Shown: one piece after another, positions 1 to 8,694 of the stretch
Position numbering within the stretch: the stretch's first letter is position 1
How the letters are laid out: every line of letters begins with the position of its first letter
Assembly: GCA_028285495.1 (NCBI GenBank)
Contig: JANQPB010000036.1
Location: 1 to 64,000, forward strand
Source: Acidimicrobiales bacterium
Lineage (GTDB): Bacteria; Actinomycetota; Acidimicrobiia; Acidimicrobiales; SZUA-35
Direction of reading: 5' to 3'
DNA length: 64,000 nt
Made by a program: the position numbers and the translations under genes
The notes under the pieces: model-generated
The model's input: only the letters and a program-made list of their open reading frames with translations
Told to the model about the DNA's origin: nothing
Database searches by the model: none

Positions 1-130
1 AAACCCGGACACCCAGTCCCCGTGTTCGAACGGGCTCCGCCCACACCAACACCCCGGCCCCCCCGAGCCGGCACGCCGATTGCTCAGCGGTCTCCTAGCC
101 GGCCAGACCGCCCCGACGAACGTCGGCGCC

Positions 131-211
131 CCGACTTCCTCGACGAGGTCGGGGCCGCCGACCTCCTTGACAAGGTCGGGGCAGCCGACCCGCTTGACAA
201 GGCCGGGGCCG
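131..211 (+). repeat. Three tandem 27-bp repeats
   Basis: Three imperfect 27-bp units stand head to tail (131-157, 158-184, 185-211), each beginning ccgac and containing gacaaggtcgggg or a close variant. They lie just upstream of the ATG I prefer for the propeller gene. If an upstream TTG (80) were used they would encode a 9-residue Pro/Ser/Thr/Arg repeat. No spacers separate the units, so this is not CRISPR. A function in the leader, or simple replication slippage, cannot be told apart. Confidence 0.7.
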
Positions 212-235
212 CCGAGGCTGGCAAGATGGTTGCCG

Positions 236-1864
236 ATGTCGAGAGGGCCCGAGTCCGAGGGCTGGATCCGGGAGGCTGGCCGCGAGCCCCAGGTCCGGTT
301 GGCGGCGGCCGCCGGTTGCCTGGTGGCCGTTGTCGGCCTTCTGATCCTCGACACCGCCAGGAGCGCCGGCGACGACGACGGCAAGCTGGCCACGACGGGC
401 ATCGAGGTGGCGACGACGACCACCGCCAGCACCACGCCGCCCACCGCCATCGACGGATCGCCGGGCGAGCTGACCGTGGCCACGTCGATCCCCGGCGCAG
501 CGGACCTGACCGGCAACGGCCTGTACGTCGATCCCCGATCGTCGGAGCGACCGTGGTCGGACCTGGGGACGGTGCCCGGGCTCTTGACCTTCCGGGGCAA
601 CCCGACCAGGTCGTTCCACGGGCGTGGGCCGGTTCCGACCGATCCCGAGATCCTGTGGTCACGAACGATCGGGTGCTCCAACTCGCCGGTCGGCGGTGAG
701 AGCAAGGTGTGGTGCGGCACGGGTTGGACCGGCCAGCCGGCGGTGTTCCCGGCACCGGACGGCCGGGGCTGGTTGGTCGGGGTCGGGGGCTACAACCGCA
801 ACGTCAACTTCTTCGACCCCGCCACCGGCGACGAGGCCATGGCCCCGTTCCCGACCGGCGACATCATCAAGGGCACGATCACCGTCGACCCCGACGGCTA
901 CCCCCTCCTCTACACCGGCAGCCGCGACAACTTCCTGCACGTCGCCGCCATCGACGGTGACGAGCCGAGGGAGCTCTGGCGGTTGAGCGCAACCGAGCAC
1001 CAGCCGACGCTGTGGAACAACGACTGGGATTCGTCACCGATCGTCGTCGGCGGACACCTGTTCGTCGGCGGCGAGAACTCGCGGTTCTACGCCGTCCGAC
1101 TCAACCGGGGCTTCGACGAGGACGGCCGGGTCACCGTCGCCCCCGAGGTGGTGTTCACCACCGAGGGCTGGGACGCCGAGCTGCTGGCCGACCTCGGCGA
1201 CCGGCAGGTGTCGATCGAGAACTCGGTCGCCATGTCCGGTTCGGTGGTCTACTTCGCCAACTCGGGTGGTCTGGTCCAGGGCTGGGACGTCGGCGGGCTG
1301 GTCGAGGGGCGTGAGCCGGAACGGGTGTTCCGCTACTGGATCGGCGACGACACCGACGCCACCGTCGTGATCGACGACGAGGGGATGCTGTACGCCGTGT
1401 CGCAGTTCGAGCGGGGCAACGCCAGGGCCCGCGAGCTCGGTCAGATCGTGAAGCTCGACCCATCGGTCGGCGACGGAGGCGATCCGCTGGTGTGGAGCCG
1501 GGAGGCGTCGTCCGGGCTCAACACCGGGGTGTGGGCAACGCCGGCGCTGTGGCGGGACCTGGTGATCGTGGCGACCGACGACGGTCGGGTGCTCGGGCTC
1601 GATCGGGCGAGCGGGGACGAGCGATGGTTGCTTGAGCTGCCGGGGCCGCTGTGGTCGTCGCCGGCGGTGGTCGACGGGGTGTTGATCCAGGGCGACTGCG
1701 ACGGCGCCCTGCACGCGTTCGACCTCGGCGACGGCGACGGGGCCCCCGAGGCTCGGTGGTCGGTCGACCTCGGCGGCTGCATCGAGTCGACGCCGGCGGT
1801 GTGGGACGGCCAGATCTTCGTCGGCACGAGGACCGGCGAGTTCCACGCCATCGGCGACCGCTGA
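236..1864 (+). CDS. Membrane-anchored PQQ-like beta-propeller protein
   Basis: This 542-residue protein has a short basic N-terminus, one hydrophobic segment (about residues 23-39) followed by acidic residues, and then a long repetitive beta-rich region. Blades recur with patterns such as SSPIVVGG, STPAVWDG and WATPALWRD, ending in FVGTRTG, typical of PQQ-like (quinoprotein dehydrogenase/BamB-type) repeats. The expected topology is a signal anchor with the propeller outside the cytoplasm. No catalytic residues of a true PQQ dehydrogenase stand out, so a binding or scaffold role is more likely than redox chemistry. I chose the ATG at 236 because it puts the membrane segment near the N-terminus; a TTG at 80 would add 52 low-complexity residues encoded by 27-bp repeats. 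The next gene is convergent. Confidence 0.75.
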   Translation: MSRGPESEGWIREAGREPQVRLAAAAGCLVAVVGLLILDTARSAGDDDGKLATTGIEVATTTTASTTPPTAIDGSPGELTVATSIPGAADLTGNGLYVDPRSSERPWSDLGTVPGLLTFRGNPTRSFHGRGPVPTDPEILWSRTIGCSNSPVGGESKVWCGTGWTGQPAVFPAPDGRGWLVGVGGYNRNVNFFDPATGDEAMAPFPTGDIIKGTITVDPDGYPLLYTGSRDNFLHVAAIDGDEPRELWRLSATEHQPTLWNNDWDSSPIVVGGHLFVGGENSRFYAVRLNRGFDEDGRVTVAPEVVFTTEGWDAELLADLGDRQVSIENSVAMSGSVVYFANSGGLVQGWDVGGLVEGREPERVFRYWIGDDTDATVVIDDEGMLYAVSQFERGNARARELGQIVKLDPSVGDGGDPLVWSREASSGLNTGVWATPALWRDLVIVATDDGRVLGLDRASGDERWLLELPGPLWSSPAVVDGVLIQGDCDGALHAFDLGDGDGAPEARWSVDLGGCIESTPAVWDGQIFVGTRTGEFHAIGDR

Positions 1865-1999
1865 AGGAACGGGCTCGCCGTCCACGTCGCCGGCTGTGCC
1901 GATCGTCGTGTCCCCGCCACCGGGCGCATGGTTGGCGCCGCCGCGCCGGTTGCCATCGTCTCGATCGCCGGTCGGGGCGGCTGGTGTGGTCGCCGAGGA

Positions 2000-3976
2000 T
2001 CAGGGCTCGATCAGGTCGATGGTGATCATGTCGCGACCGAGGACCTCCGATCGCCACTGAGCGGTCGCCCGGATCACGAGCCGGCCGGCCTCGAAGCGCT
2101 CGAGGGTCCGGCCGGGCCGGAGGTCGATCCGACCGTCGTCGCTGCAGAAGGGGCCGGCGTTGGTCGAGCCCTGGGTGAGGGTCCAGCAGTACCGTCGGGC
2201 GCCGGGGATCTCGGTGGCCCGGAGCCTGAGCCGATCGTCGAGGTCGTGCTCGTCGCCGTCCGCCGGATCGTCGATGACGTCGCTGGCCGTGAGGCGGAAG
2301 CTCATCTCGTCGGCCACGAGCACGTCGCCCGAGTCGTCGATCGCCTCGGCCCGAACCTTGATGCGTCCTGGCCCGGGGTTGTCGAGGTAGCCGGCGTGGT
2401 CGTAGGTCGCATCACCCCGGCAACGACGGATCTCGCCACCGAGGCCGGCGAGGTCCCAGCAGTACAGCACGGCGCCGGGCACGGTGCGGGCGACCAAGGT
2501 GACGCCGTCCTCCCAGGCGTGGACCGAGCCGGGCGCCGGAGCGGCGATGAGATCGCCCGGCAGGGTGGTCGGCAGGGTGGTCGGCGGGACGGTGGTGGTC
2601 GGCGCCGTGGTCGGGGTGGTCGGGGTGGTGGTGCTCGGGGTTGTCGGCGTCGAGGTCGCCGTGGTCGACGGGCCGGTGGTCGCCGTGGTGCCGGGGCCGG
2701 TGGTGGTCGGACCGGTCGGACTGGTGGTGACGAGTTGGGTCGAGGTCGTCGGCCCGCTCGGCTGGGGTCCGGTCGAGGTCGGCGGGCCGATCAGGCTGGT
2801 GGTCGGCCCGCCGGGCTGGAGGTCGTCGCCCGTCTCGGTGCCGTCGGCATCGTCGTCGGCCCCGCCGCCGGTTGCGTCACCCCGGTTGGTGTCGTCGGAG
2901 ACCTCGGTCAGGTTGCCGCCGGGGGCGGTTCCCGCGTCGCCGTCCGCTCCGGAGTCGTTGCCGCTCTCGGCCGCCTCGGAGGTCGATCCGCCCGCCGGAT
3001 CGGCGGCATCCTGGTCATCGCCACCGGTTGCGGCCGCGGGGCGCTGGCCGAGCCCGGACGTGCCGCGCTGGGAGTTGTCGTCGCTGCCGACGGCACCGGG
3101 ATCGCCAGGGCCCGGGGCGATGGTCGGGGCGGGTCCGTCGATCGCCGCCTCGTCGTCGGCACCGAAGGCGGTCCGGACGGCGACAGAGACGGCGAGTCCG
3201 ACGAGGCCGGCGGCGGCGATGATGGCCACGCCCTGGAGCAGCAGGCGGATGGACGAGGAGCGGGTTGAGACGGTGGCGGCCAGCGGGACCGGCCCCGTCG
3301 GGAGGGATCCCGTCGTCGCCCGATCCTCGGCCGTGGCGATGACCAGGGGGTCGCCGGTGCCGGAGGTGGTCGGGTCGGGGTCGAGCGGTGTGAACGGGAG
3401 CGTGCGATCGTCGTCGGAGGTGGTGGGAACGGCGGCGGCGCCGTCGGGGACGGGGCCCGTCGGGACCGACTCCGGCCCGCCGCGCTCGAGCTCGGTCAGC
3501 AGCAGGGGCTCGGTCGCCGGGGCGGCGCCCGCATCGGTCTCGGGTGGCGCGTCGTCGCTGCCCCACACGTTGCCGGCGTCGGACCCATCGCCACCATCGG
3601 CGGGCACCGGCTCGGTCGCCGGGGCGGCGACGGCAGCGACGGGCACCGGGGGTCCGTCGTCGAGCAGCTCGCTCCCGTCGTCTGCCGGGTCATCGTCGTC
3701 GGCGAGGGGCGGGAGTGGTGCGACGGTCGGGGCGGCGGGCTCGGCGATGGAGGAGGCGATCCAGACCGGAAGCGGCTGGGGGCGGGGCGCGTCGGTGGCG
3801 AGTTGGCCGGAGGGGCCGGGCAGGGTGACCGAGGAGGCGCCGTCGGCGAGGGGCGCGCCCGACGGCTCGACCGCCGGCAGGGACGATCGAGATTCGAAGG
3901 CGCTGTCGCTCGCCTCGGCCGCAGGGCCGTCACCGGTTTCGGCCGCAGCCGGAACCCGTTCCCTCCGATTTTCCAC
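2000..3976 (-). CDS. Single-pass membrane protein with disordered acidic N-terminus
   Basis: A 658-residue protein of unknown function. Residues 1-240 are rich in Pro, Ala, Asp and Glu and look disordered. A single membrane helix spans about 243-270. A Ser/Thr/Pro/Gly linker (roughly 390-465) containing repeated TTP and TGP runs follows, and a compact C-terminal region (470-658) holds two related beta-rich halves, each with a YCW motif followed by a second Cys (YCWDLAGLGGEIRRC and YCWTLTQGSTNAGPFC), suggesting paired disulfides outside the cell. The N-terminus would then be cytoplasmic and the paired domains extracellular. The GTG start sits 8 nt after a TACAAT box with no Shine-Dalgarno sequence, so translation may be leaderless. 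I do not recognise a family. Confidence 0.8.
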   Translation of the reverse strand: MENRRERVPAAAETGDGPAAEASDSAFESRSSLPAVEPSGAPLADGASSVTLPGPSGQLATDAPRPQPLPVWIASSIAEPAAPTVAPLPPLADDDDPADDGSELLDDGPPVPVAAVAAPATEPVPADGGDGSDAGNVWGSDDAPPETDAGAAPATEPLLLTELERGGPESVPTGPVPDGAAAVPTTSDDDRTLPFTPLDPDPTTSGTGDPLVIATAEDRATTGSLPTGPVPLAATVSTRSSSIRLLLQGVAIIAAAGLVGLAVSVAVRTAFGADDEAAIDGPAPTIAPGPGDPGAVGSDDNSQRGTSGLGQRPAAATGGDDQDAADPAGGSTSEAAESGNDSGADGDAGTAPGGNLTEVSDDTNRGDATGGGADDDADGTETGDDLQPGGPTTSLIGPPTSTGPQPSGPTTSTQLVTTSPTGPTTTGPGTTATTGPSTTATSTPTTPSTTTPTTPTTAPTTTVPPTTLPTTLPGDLIAAPAPGSVHAWEDGVTLVARTVPGAVLYCWDLAGLGGEIRRCRGDATYDHAGYLDNPGPGRIKVRAEAIDDSGDVLVADEMSFRLTASDVIDDPADGDEHDLDDRLRLRATEIPGARRYCWTLTQGSTNAGPFCSDDGRIDLRPGRTLERFEAGRLVIRATAQWRSEVLGRDMITIDLIEP

Positions 3977-3984
3977 CGTGGGTG

Positions 3985-3990
3985 ATTGTA
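3985..3990 (-). promoter_or_regulatory. Putative -10 box (TACAAT), leaderless start
   Basis: On the minus strand TACAAT is followed by 8 nt and then the GTG of the gene ending at 2000. This is the usual spacing from an actinobacterial TANNNT box to a transcription start that coincides with the initiation codon. No clear -35 hexamer is visible and no Shine-Dalgarno precedes the GTG. Confidence 0.45.
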
Positions 3991-4043
3991 CCCGACGGCA
4001 CGTGTCGGCTGCGTTCGACCCCGGCTCGAGTGGGTGCTGCCGG

Positions 4044-5336
4044 CTACTGCCAGAGCCGCTGCACCCGGTCGGTCGAGCCGGCGAGGATCACGAAGAGGCA
4101 GCCGGCGAGGCTGGCGCCGGCGGCGACGTAGAAGGCGATCTCGTAGTCGTAGAGGTCCCGGAGCACGCCGAGTCCGAGGGGCCCGCCGGCCACGCCGATG
4201 GTGCCGAAGAGCTGGTTGAAGCTGTAGATGCGGCCGTAGTTGACGACGCCGAACGCCTCGGCGAGGAGGAGGGGCTGGAGCATCAGGAGGTTGCCGATGC
4301 TGACGCCGAAGACGGCGGCGCTGATCACCAGGGTCGATGATGAGGTGGCGAGGGCCAAGAGGATGAGGCCGACGGCCTGGACGACGGCGAGGATGGCGGT
4401 GAAGGGCCTGGTCGGGAGGCGGATGACGAGGGCCCCGCCGGCGAGGCGGGCGGCGACGCTCGTGAGGGCGAGGACCGAGAGGGCGGTGCTGGCGGTGGCG
4501 ACGTCGGTGCGTTCCCGGACCATGTTGAACAGTTGGGCGATGGCGCCGACCTGGCCGAAGAAGACGACCGCGTAGGCGAAGCACAGGGCGATGAAGAAGC
4601 GGGTGCGGCGGGCGGAGGTGAAGTCGAGGCCCTGGAGCGCGGGATCGTCCTCCCTGGCCGCTGCGACGTCCGTCGCCGGGTCGGTCCGGCTCGTTGGCTC
4701 GGCGGATGGCGCGGTCGCCGGGGCTCCGTCCGGTCGGAGGCCCCGATCGCTCGGCTTCGAGCGGAGGACGAGCAGGGCGATCGGGATGATGCCGATGATC
4801 CAGAGGGCCGCCATCCACGGGGCGGCGCCAGCGAGGCCGCGACGATCGATGAGCCAGGCTGCGACCGGGGTCAGGATGATGCCGCCCACCGAGAGACCGG
4901 TCGAGGCGACGGAGAGGGCGACCGAACGCCGGCGGTCGAACCAGCGGGTGACGAGCGTGGTCGAGGGGACGAGGCCGGCCAGGGCGAACCCGACGCCGAA
5001 GACGGCGAAGAAGACGTACAGCGCGACCACGCTGTCGACCAGCCGGAGCCCGAGCAGGGCGAGGGCACCGATCGTGCCGCCGAAGACGTAGAACCACCGG
5101 ATGTCGGCGGAGTCCAGGCGCTTGGAGAAGGCGAAGCCGGTGAGGCCGGAGACGGCGAAGAAGAGTCCGGTGGCGCCCGAGACGGCGCCGACGGAGGCAT
5201 CGAGCTCGGTGGTGGCGGCGGCAAGGATGACCGAGGCGTTGTAGAACCCGAGGCCGGAGGAGACGATGAGGATCACGAAGACGGCCCCGACGAGGATCCA
5301 CCCGTAGAACAGGCGCGGGCCCGTCGCCGGCGGCAC
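4044..5336 (-). CDS. MFS transporter
   Basis: A polytopic membrane protein with about twelve hydrophobic segments, beginning FYGWILVGAVFVILIVSSG. The pattern resembles the monocarboxylate/oxalate-formate antiporter branch of the major facilitator superfamily. A charged cytoplasmic loop of roughly 60 residues (rich in Asp, Arg, Ala, Pro) separates the two six-helix halves. The substrate cannot be read from sequence. The reading frame stays open to an ATG at 5447, but that start would place the tRNA-Ala promoter inside the coding region and add 37 residues unlike a transporter N-terminus, so I prefer the GTG at 5336 (about 430 aa). It lies 67 bp upstream of the next minus-strand gene, which appears to have its own promoter. 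Confidence 0.85.
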   Translation of the reverse strand: MPPATGPRLFYGWILVGAVFVILIVSSGLGFYNASVILAAATTELDASVGAVSGATGLFFAVSGLTGFAFSKRLDSADIRWFYVFGGTIGALALLGLRLVDSVVALYVFFAVFGVGFALAGLVPSTTLVTRWFDRRRSVALSVASTGLSVGGIILTPVAAWLIDRRGLAGAAPWMAALWIIGIIPIALLVLRSKPSDRGLRPDGAPATAPSAEPTSRTDPATDVAAAREDDPALQGLDFTSARRTRFFIALCFAYAVVFFGQVGAIAQLFNMVRERTDVATASTALSVLALTSVAARLAGGALVIRLPTRPFTAILAVVQAVGLILLALATSSSTLVISAAVFGVSIGNLLMLQPLLLAEAFGVVNYGRIYSFNQLFGTIGVAGGPLGLGVLRDLYDYEIAFYVAAGASLAGCLFVILAGSTDRVQRLWQ

Positions 5337-5433
5337 CGGCTCGTGAGCGCTCTGCCAGTTGCGTGCTCGGCCCAAGGCCCGGGACGGTACCGCCGTCGGC
5401 GGGAGCCCAGCAAAGTCCCCGAGCCCGAGCCGG

Positions 5434-5439
5434 TACGCT
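5434..5439 (+). promoter_or_regulatory. Putative -10 box of tRNA-Ala
   Basis: TACGCT lies 10 nt before the first base of the mature tRNA-Ala, as expected for a tRNA promoter. No convincing -35 hexamer is seen 16-18 nt upstream. The same hexamer recurs in the putative promoter of the double-amidase gene (46636-46641). Confidence 0.4.
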
Positions 5440-5449
5440 GGGGTCACTC

Positions 5450-5527
<78 letters not shown>

Positions 5528-5729
5528 TAGGACAGCGGGTCTTTGGCGCGTCCGCACTGACCCCACAACCGCAGTGCTAACCACGTGTGGCTAGCACCGG
5601 GGCGACGGCCGTTGAACTGCGCCATTGGCAGGGGGCCATTCCTGCCTGCGAGCTCGTTCTGCGCTTGAGCACGGCACCGCATCACAACACAACGCAGCTG
5701 CCGTCGGGACTGAGCGAGTCGTTGTCGCT

Positions 5730-6243
5730 CTACGCCACAGCTACGAGCACGACCTGGCCGTCGTCCAGGGACACCGCCAGATCACCACCTCCATTGGAAG
5801 CGAGGTCGACGACCACGGCATCGAACGTAGCCAAGGTCTCGCCCGACTCACCGCCAACCGGGCTCCAGAGGTGGACTTCTCCGTTGCTGTCGCCGCTGGC
5901 AATCCGCCCGTCGGGAGTGACGACAACAGCCGAGACGACGCCCTCGTGGATTTTGAACTCCCAACTCGGGAGGTTGGTCGCCTTGTCGAGCACAAGGCCG
6001 CCATCCTCTACCTCGTCGAGCTCAATAGCTGGGACACCGCTGCGCTTTGCGTCGCTCAATCCAACGCCGGATTCCCGATGGACGACCGCATCCGGGGCTT
6101 CTATACGATCCCGCAGGACAGCCTCGAACGAGCGCAACAACGCGCCAAGGAGCTCCACGCTCAATGGCATCGCCATCGTCGTTGCCTAGGCGCTCGACGG
6201 ATCGGGCGAACGTAGTCCGGAGTGCCTCCCAGGCGGCTGACAC
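5730..6243 (-). pseudogene. Decayed WD40-type protein gene (frameshifted fragment)
   Basis: Two overlapping minus-strand frames appear to be pieces of one gene. The upstream frame begins MSAAWEALRTTFARSVERLG, and the downstream frame begins MAMPLSVELLGALLRSFEAV at 6176 and runs 148 residues to 5730. The C-terminal 65 residues fit WD40 blades (VVVTPDGRIASGDSNGEVHLW, with the usual DGR, SG and LW positions), but only about one and a half blades are present where seven are normal. This looks like the tail of a larger WD40 protein joined to a helical N-terminal region. The upstream frame starts directly after the stop of the 6244-6519 gene. Both the truncation and the frameshift are inferences from reading; functional small proteins are not excluded. 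Confidence 0.4.
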
Positions 6244-6519
6244 TCAAGCGAACGCTTCGACCCGAAGCCGCACTACGAGCACGCGATCAGTGCGGTCTTC
6301 ACACACCGCCTCGACCAAGCCGAAAGCCTCGACCTTCTTCTGGTAGAGCCTGCGCGCATCGAATCCCGGCGGGCGCAGCCACAGCGAGTCGAAGTCGCGG
6401 CTGATGTCTCTCCCGATCGCTGCCAGGCAGCTCTCTACCACTTCAGTGGAGAATCCCTTGGCTACACCGGCCTCAAGCGTCCTAGCTCGAACATCCTCCG
6501 TGAACTCGACAACTCTCAC
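6244..6519 (-). CDS. Small protein, possible toxin of a toxin-antitoxin pair
   Basis: A 91-residue protein of unknown family. It starts MRVVEFTEDVRARTLEAG, has helical middle segments and ends in a strand-like run (DRVLVVRLRVEAFA). Size, basic character and position 24 bp downstream of a 62-aa acidic helical protein resemble type II toxin-antitoxin loci, and the fold order (strand, helices, terminal strands) would suit a RelE-like protein. I see no diagnostic catalytic motif. It sits within the tRNA-Ala island. It could equally be an ordinary hypothetical protein. Confidence 0.45.
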   Translation of the reverse strand: MRVVEFTEDVRARTLEAGVAKGFSTEVVESCLAAIGRDISRDFDSLWLRPPGFDARRLYQKKVEAFGLVEAVCEDRTDRVLVVRLRVEAFA

Positions 6520-6543
6520 GCCAAGGACGATAGAAGCCAGAAG

Positions 6544-6732
6544 CTACGAGCCGGCTGTCCGGCCTTCGACCGTCGGACGCAGCCGCTCGGCATCTTCGAC
6601 CGAGAGACCCTCCAGATCGTCCAGGGTCTCAATCCGGTGGCCCCGAGCCATGAGCTCATCCTGTTCAGCAGGCGTCAGCCTGGCAAACCGCTCTACGGCT
6701 GCCTTCGCTTCCACCTCGGTCGCAGGATTCAT
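6544..6732 (-). CDS. Small acidic helical protein, possible antitoxin
   Basis: A 62-residue protein beginning MNPATEVEAKAAVERFARL, mostly charged and helical, with no membrane segment. It is the first gene of a short minus-strand run and is followed 24 bp later by a 91-aa protein. The size and order match many antitoxin-toxin operons but no DNA-binding motif is clear. The open frame extends upstream to 6822; I chose the ATG at 6732 because the upstream residues are low-complexity Arg/Gly. Confidence 0.4.
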   Translation of the reverse strand: MNPATEVEAKAAVERFARLTPAEQDELMARGHRIETLDDLEGLSVEDAERLRPTVEGRTAGS

Positions 6733-6910
6733 ACGACCAGAGTAGCAAACGACCCCGAACGGCCGAAGCGCGAGGCGACGCAGCTGACAGCCAGGCTGCC
6801 AACCCCGGCGAGGAGCCCTCACCAGCCCGCCCTGACCCCGAACGGCCTCACCAAGCCTTCAGACGGCGCATCTCGGACCACCCGAACCCCTGCTCCGCTG
6901 GCTTCGCCAG

Positions 6911-6945
6911 CAGGGGATCAGGGGTTCGAATCCCCTCAGCCCCAC
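6911..6945 (+). repeat. Internal att-like copy of the tRNA-Ala 3' end
   Basis: Thirty-five bases match tRNA-Ala positions 5490-5524 with two differences (g to a and t to c). The bases just upstream (6888-6910) still form an anticodon-arm-like hairpin, but its loop is expanded around ctggcttcgccag, so this is not a functional tRNA. It most likely marks the junction of two tandem integrations. Confidence 0.7.
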
Positions 6946-6966
6946 TAGGGTGCCTGACCCTGCAAC

Positions 6967-6991
6967 CCACCACTGGTGGCCAAAGTGGTGG
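6967..6991 (-). terminator. Possible stem-loop terminator
   Basis: A perfect 8-bp inverted repeat, ccaccact/agtggtgg, with a 9-nt loop lies 15 bp past the stop codon of the minus-strand gene ending at 7006. No T-run follows, so intrinsic termination is uncertain. It could also be a recombinase arm site because it lies 22 bp from the internal att copy. Confidence 0.3.
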
Positions 6992-7005
6992 CCTCGCGCA
7001 GGTGC

Positions 7006-8634
7006 TTACTGGCACGGCTCCTTCCCAACAGACCGGTACTCACACGTGTCTAGACCGCCGCCGCCCTCGATAGTGTCCTCGGGTCCGACCCCGAACTGGT
7101 CGTCGCCAACACTTCCCCGCATCGTGTCGGCAGACGCATCTCCTCCGTTGATCCAGATGCCATCGCTGTCGAGGCTGCTCGGCGGCAACTGGCGAGCGTC
7201 GACCTCGTCCTCGCCTTCGGAGAGGACCAGTGTCTCAAAACCCAGGATTGCGAACGACATTCCGTAAGGTGATGCCACCTGACCCCAGCCATCCGAACTG
7301 AAGACCGCTGTGACTCCTTCCGTTTCCCCTGGGGGCAGCCGGAACCAGAGAAGGACCGCATCTCCCTTTCCGTCGCCAGCCCTTACGCTGTCAGAAGAAC
7401 CGCCAATCGCAGTACCGACGAAGTCCTTTCCCGGCTCTACGGAGTCAGTTCCTGCCTCACCGTGAAAGACCGCGGAACCGAAGGCTGTCACCCTGTCATT
7501 CCCGTCTCCAGCACAAAATACATCAGAGCCGTTCAACCGCACCTCGTCTCGACCCGCTGTACCGACGATCGATTCGCTGACATCGTCGTCAGGATCCATG
7601 CCGTCGCTCAACAAGATGAGCTTCTCGGTGCCTGGTGCCATGCCGCCAGCCCGAAGCACGTCACAGATGGCTCCGTCTTCACGAGCAACGGCAACAGCTG
7701 ACGACGGCGGCGTGCCCGATGACGACGGCGGCGTGCCCGATGACGACGGCGGCGTGCCCGATGACGACGAGGCCGATGGTGGGCCAGCATTGTCCCCGAC
7801 ATCTGATGTCGGTGCAGCGGATTGCTCAGTCACCACCGTTGTGGACGGGCTTGACGGCGCCTGCTCAGGAAATTGCAGCGGAGACACCTCGACTAGAGAC
7901 CCGGTCTCCGACTTTGCCAACCACACGATGCGCGAAGTCGACGTGTCAGCGACGCGCACTCCTGGAAGGGGCACTTCGGACGCTTCGATATCGACAGTCC
8001 GATCGAACTCGAAACTGTCCCAAGAAGTTCCACTGAACCTCGGCAATGTGACGCCTTCGGCCGGAAGCAGAGGGTTGCCGCAGATACACCTCACGACAGG
8101 ACGTTCGAACTGATCAACTAGTACCGCCGTCCCAGTCTGCAAAACAGACTGCCGCGGAACCATTCTTCCGTCAGCCCAACCATGGTTCGTGACGCGAACA
8201 TCCACCGCAAGATAGACCGGAACGAGTGAGTCAAGGTAAGGGCCTATCCCATCCACCCCGTTGGGGAGGCCGGCGATCTCGGCCCACGCTTCAGCGGTAG
8301 CGCTGCTACGAACGATACCTGCCAGCAAACGCTCCGTATCACACTCTCGTATGGTGTCTTGCAGATCTGCGAAGTACCGGGGTGCGTTCTCCAGATCTCT
8401 ACTACTTGGCCCCTGTAACGAAGGAACGCTCGTCCCGTCCACCAATGTAGACATTATGGGATCCGGGCCCACGTCATCTGCTGGCTCCAACCAAACCCGC
8501 TGCCCGATCACATCGCAGGCCAATCCCAGTGTGCCAAGAATCGCAGCTGCAATGAGTGAACTGAGAACACCCAGCGCTACCGTTTTTGCGGTTGTATCAC
8601 CGATCGTCGACCTTCTGAGCCAAGCAGTCGCCAT
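7006..8634 (-). CDS. Secreted or membrane-anchored RTX-like beta-roll protein
   Basis: A 542-residue protein with one N-terminal hydrophobic segment (about residues 18-42, LGVLSSLIAAAILGTLGLAC). A central region of unknown fold contains paired cysteines (RCICGNP). A Ser/Gly/Thr/Pro linker is encoded by perfect 21-bp repeats, and the C-terminal third contains Asp/Gly-rich motifs such as AGDGNDRVTAFG, GEAGTDSVEPG and GSVGDDQFGVGPEDTIEGG. These resemble calcium-binding RTX nonapeptide turns, in diverged form. The protein probably faces outward and could be an adhesin-like or toxin-like surface protein. Codon use is less GC-biased than in the flanking chromosome, in keeping with its place in the island. 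No partner type I secretion genes are nearby. Confidence 0.75.
   Translation of the reverse strand: MATAWLRRSTIGDTTAKTVALGVLSSLIAAAILGTLGLACDVIGQRVWLEPADDVGPDPIMSTLVDGTSVPSLQGPSSRDLENAPRYFADLQDTIRECDTERLLAGIVRSSATAEAWAEIAGLPNGVDGIGPYLDSLVPVYLAVDVRVTNHGWADGRMVPRQSVLQTGTAVLVDQFERPVVRCICGNPLLPAEGVTLPRFSGTSWDSFEFDRTVDIEASEVPLPGVRVADTSTSRIVWLAKSETGSLVEVSPLQFPEQAPSSPSTTVVTEQSAAPTSDVGDNAGPPSASSSSGTPPSSSGTPPSSSGTPPSSAVAVAREDGAICDVLRAGGMAPGTEKLILLSDGMDPDDDVSESIVGTAGRDEVRLNGSDVFCAGDGNDRVTAFGSAVFHGEAGTDSVEPGKDFVGTAIGGSSDSVRAGDGKGDAVLLWFRLPPGETEGVTAVFSSDGWGQVASPYGMSFAILGFETLVLSEGEDEVDARQLPPSSLDSDGIWINGGDASADTMRGSVGDDQFGVGPEDTIEGGGGLDTCEYRSVGKEPCQ
7700..7762 (+). repeat. Three perfect 21-bp tandem repeats in coding sequence
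   Basis: Units at 7700-7720, 7721-7741 and 7742-7762 are identical (gacgacggcggcgtgcccgat) and encode SSSGTPP-type heptads in the linker of the RTX-like protein on the minus strand. Perfect identity indicates recent slippage, and the copy number may vary between strains. Confidence 0.9.
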
Positions 8635-8694
8635 CGCTTGGACAGTCTATGCGGAAGGACCCAGTTGGAATAGCTGTCTGAGATACGTGGGCCG

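Noticed and set aside
2484..4340. Long plus-strand frame rich in Val/Gly/Ser
   Set aside because: It is the antisense shadow of the disordered membrane protein gene and runs into the MFS gene; there is no family motif and no start signal.
6888..6945. Second tRNA gene
   Set aside because: Only the T arm and acceptor 3' strand are preserved; the D arm and the matching acceptor 5' strand are absent and the anticodon loop is replaced.
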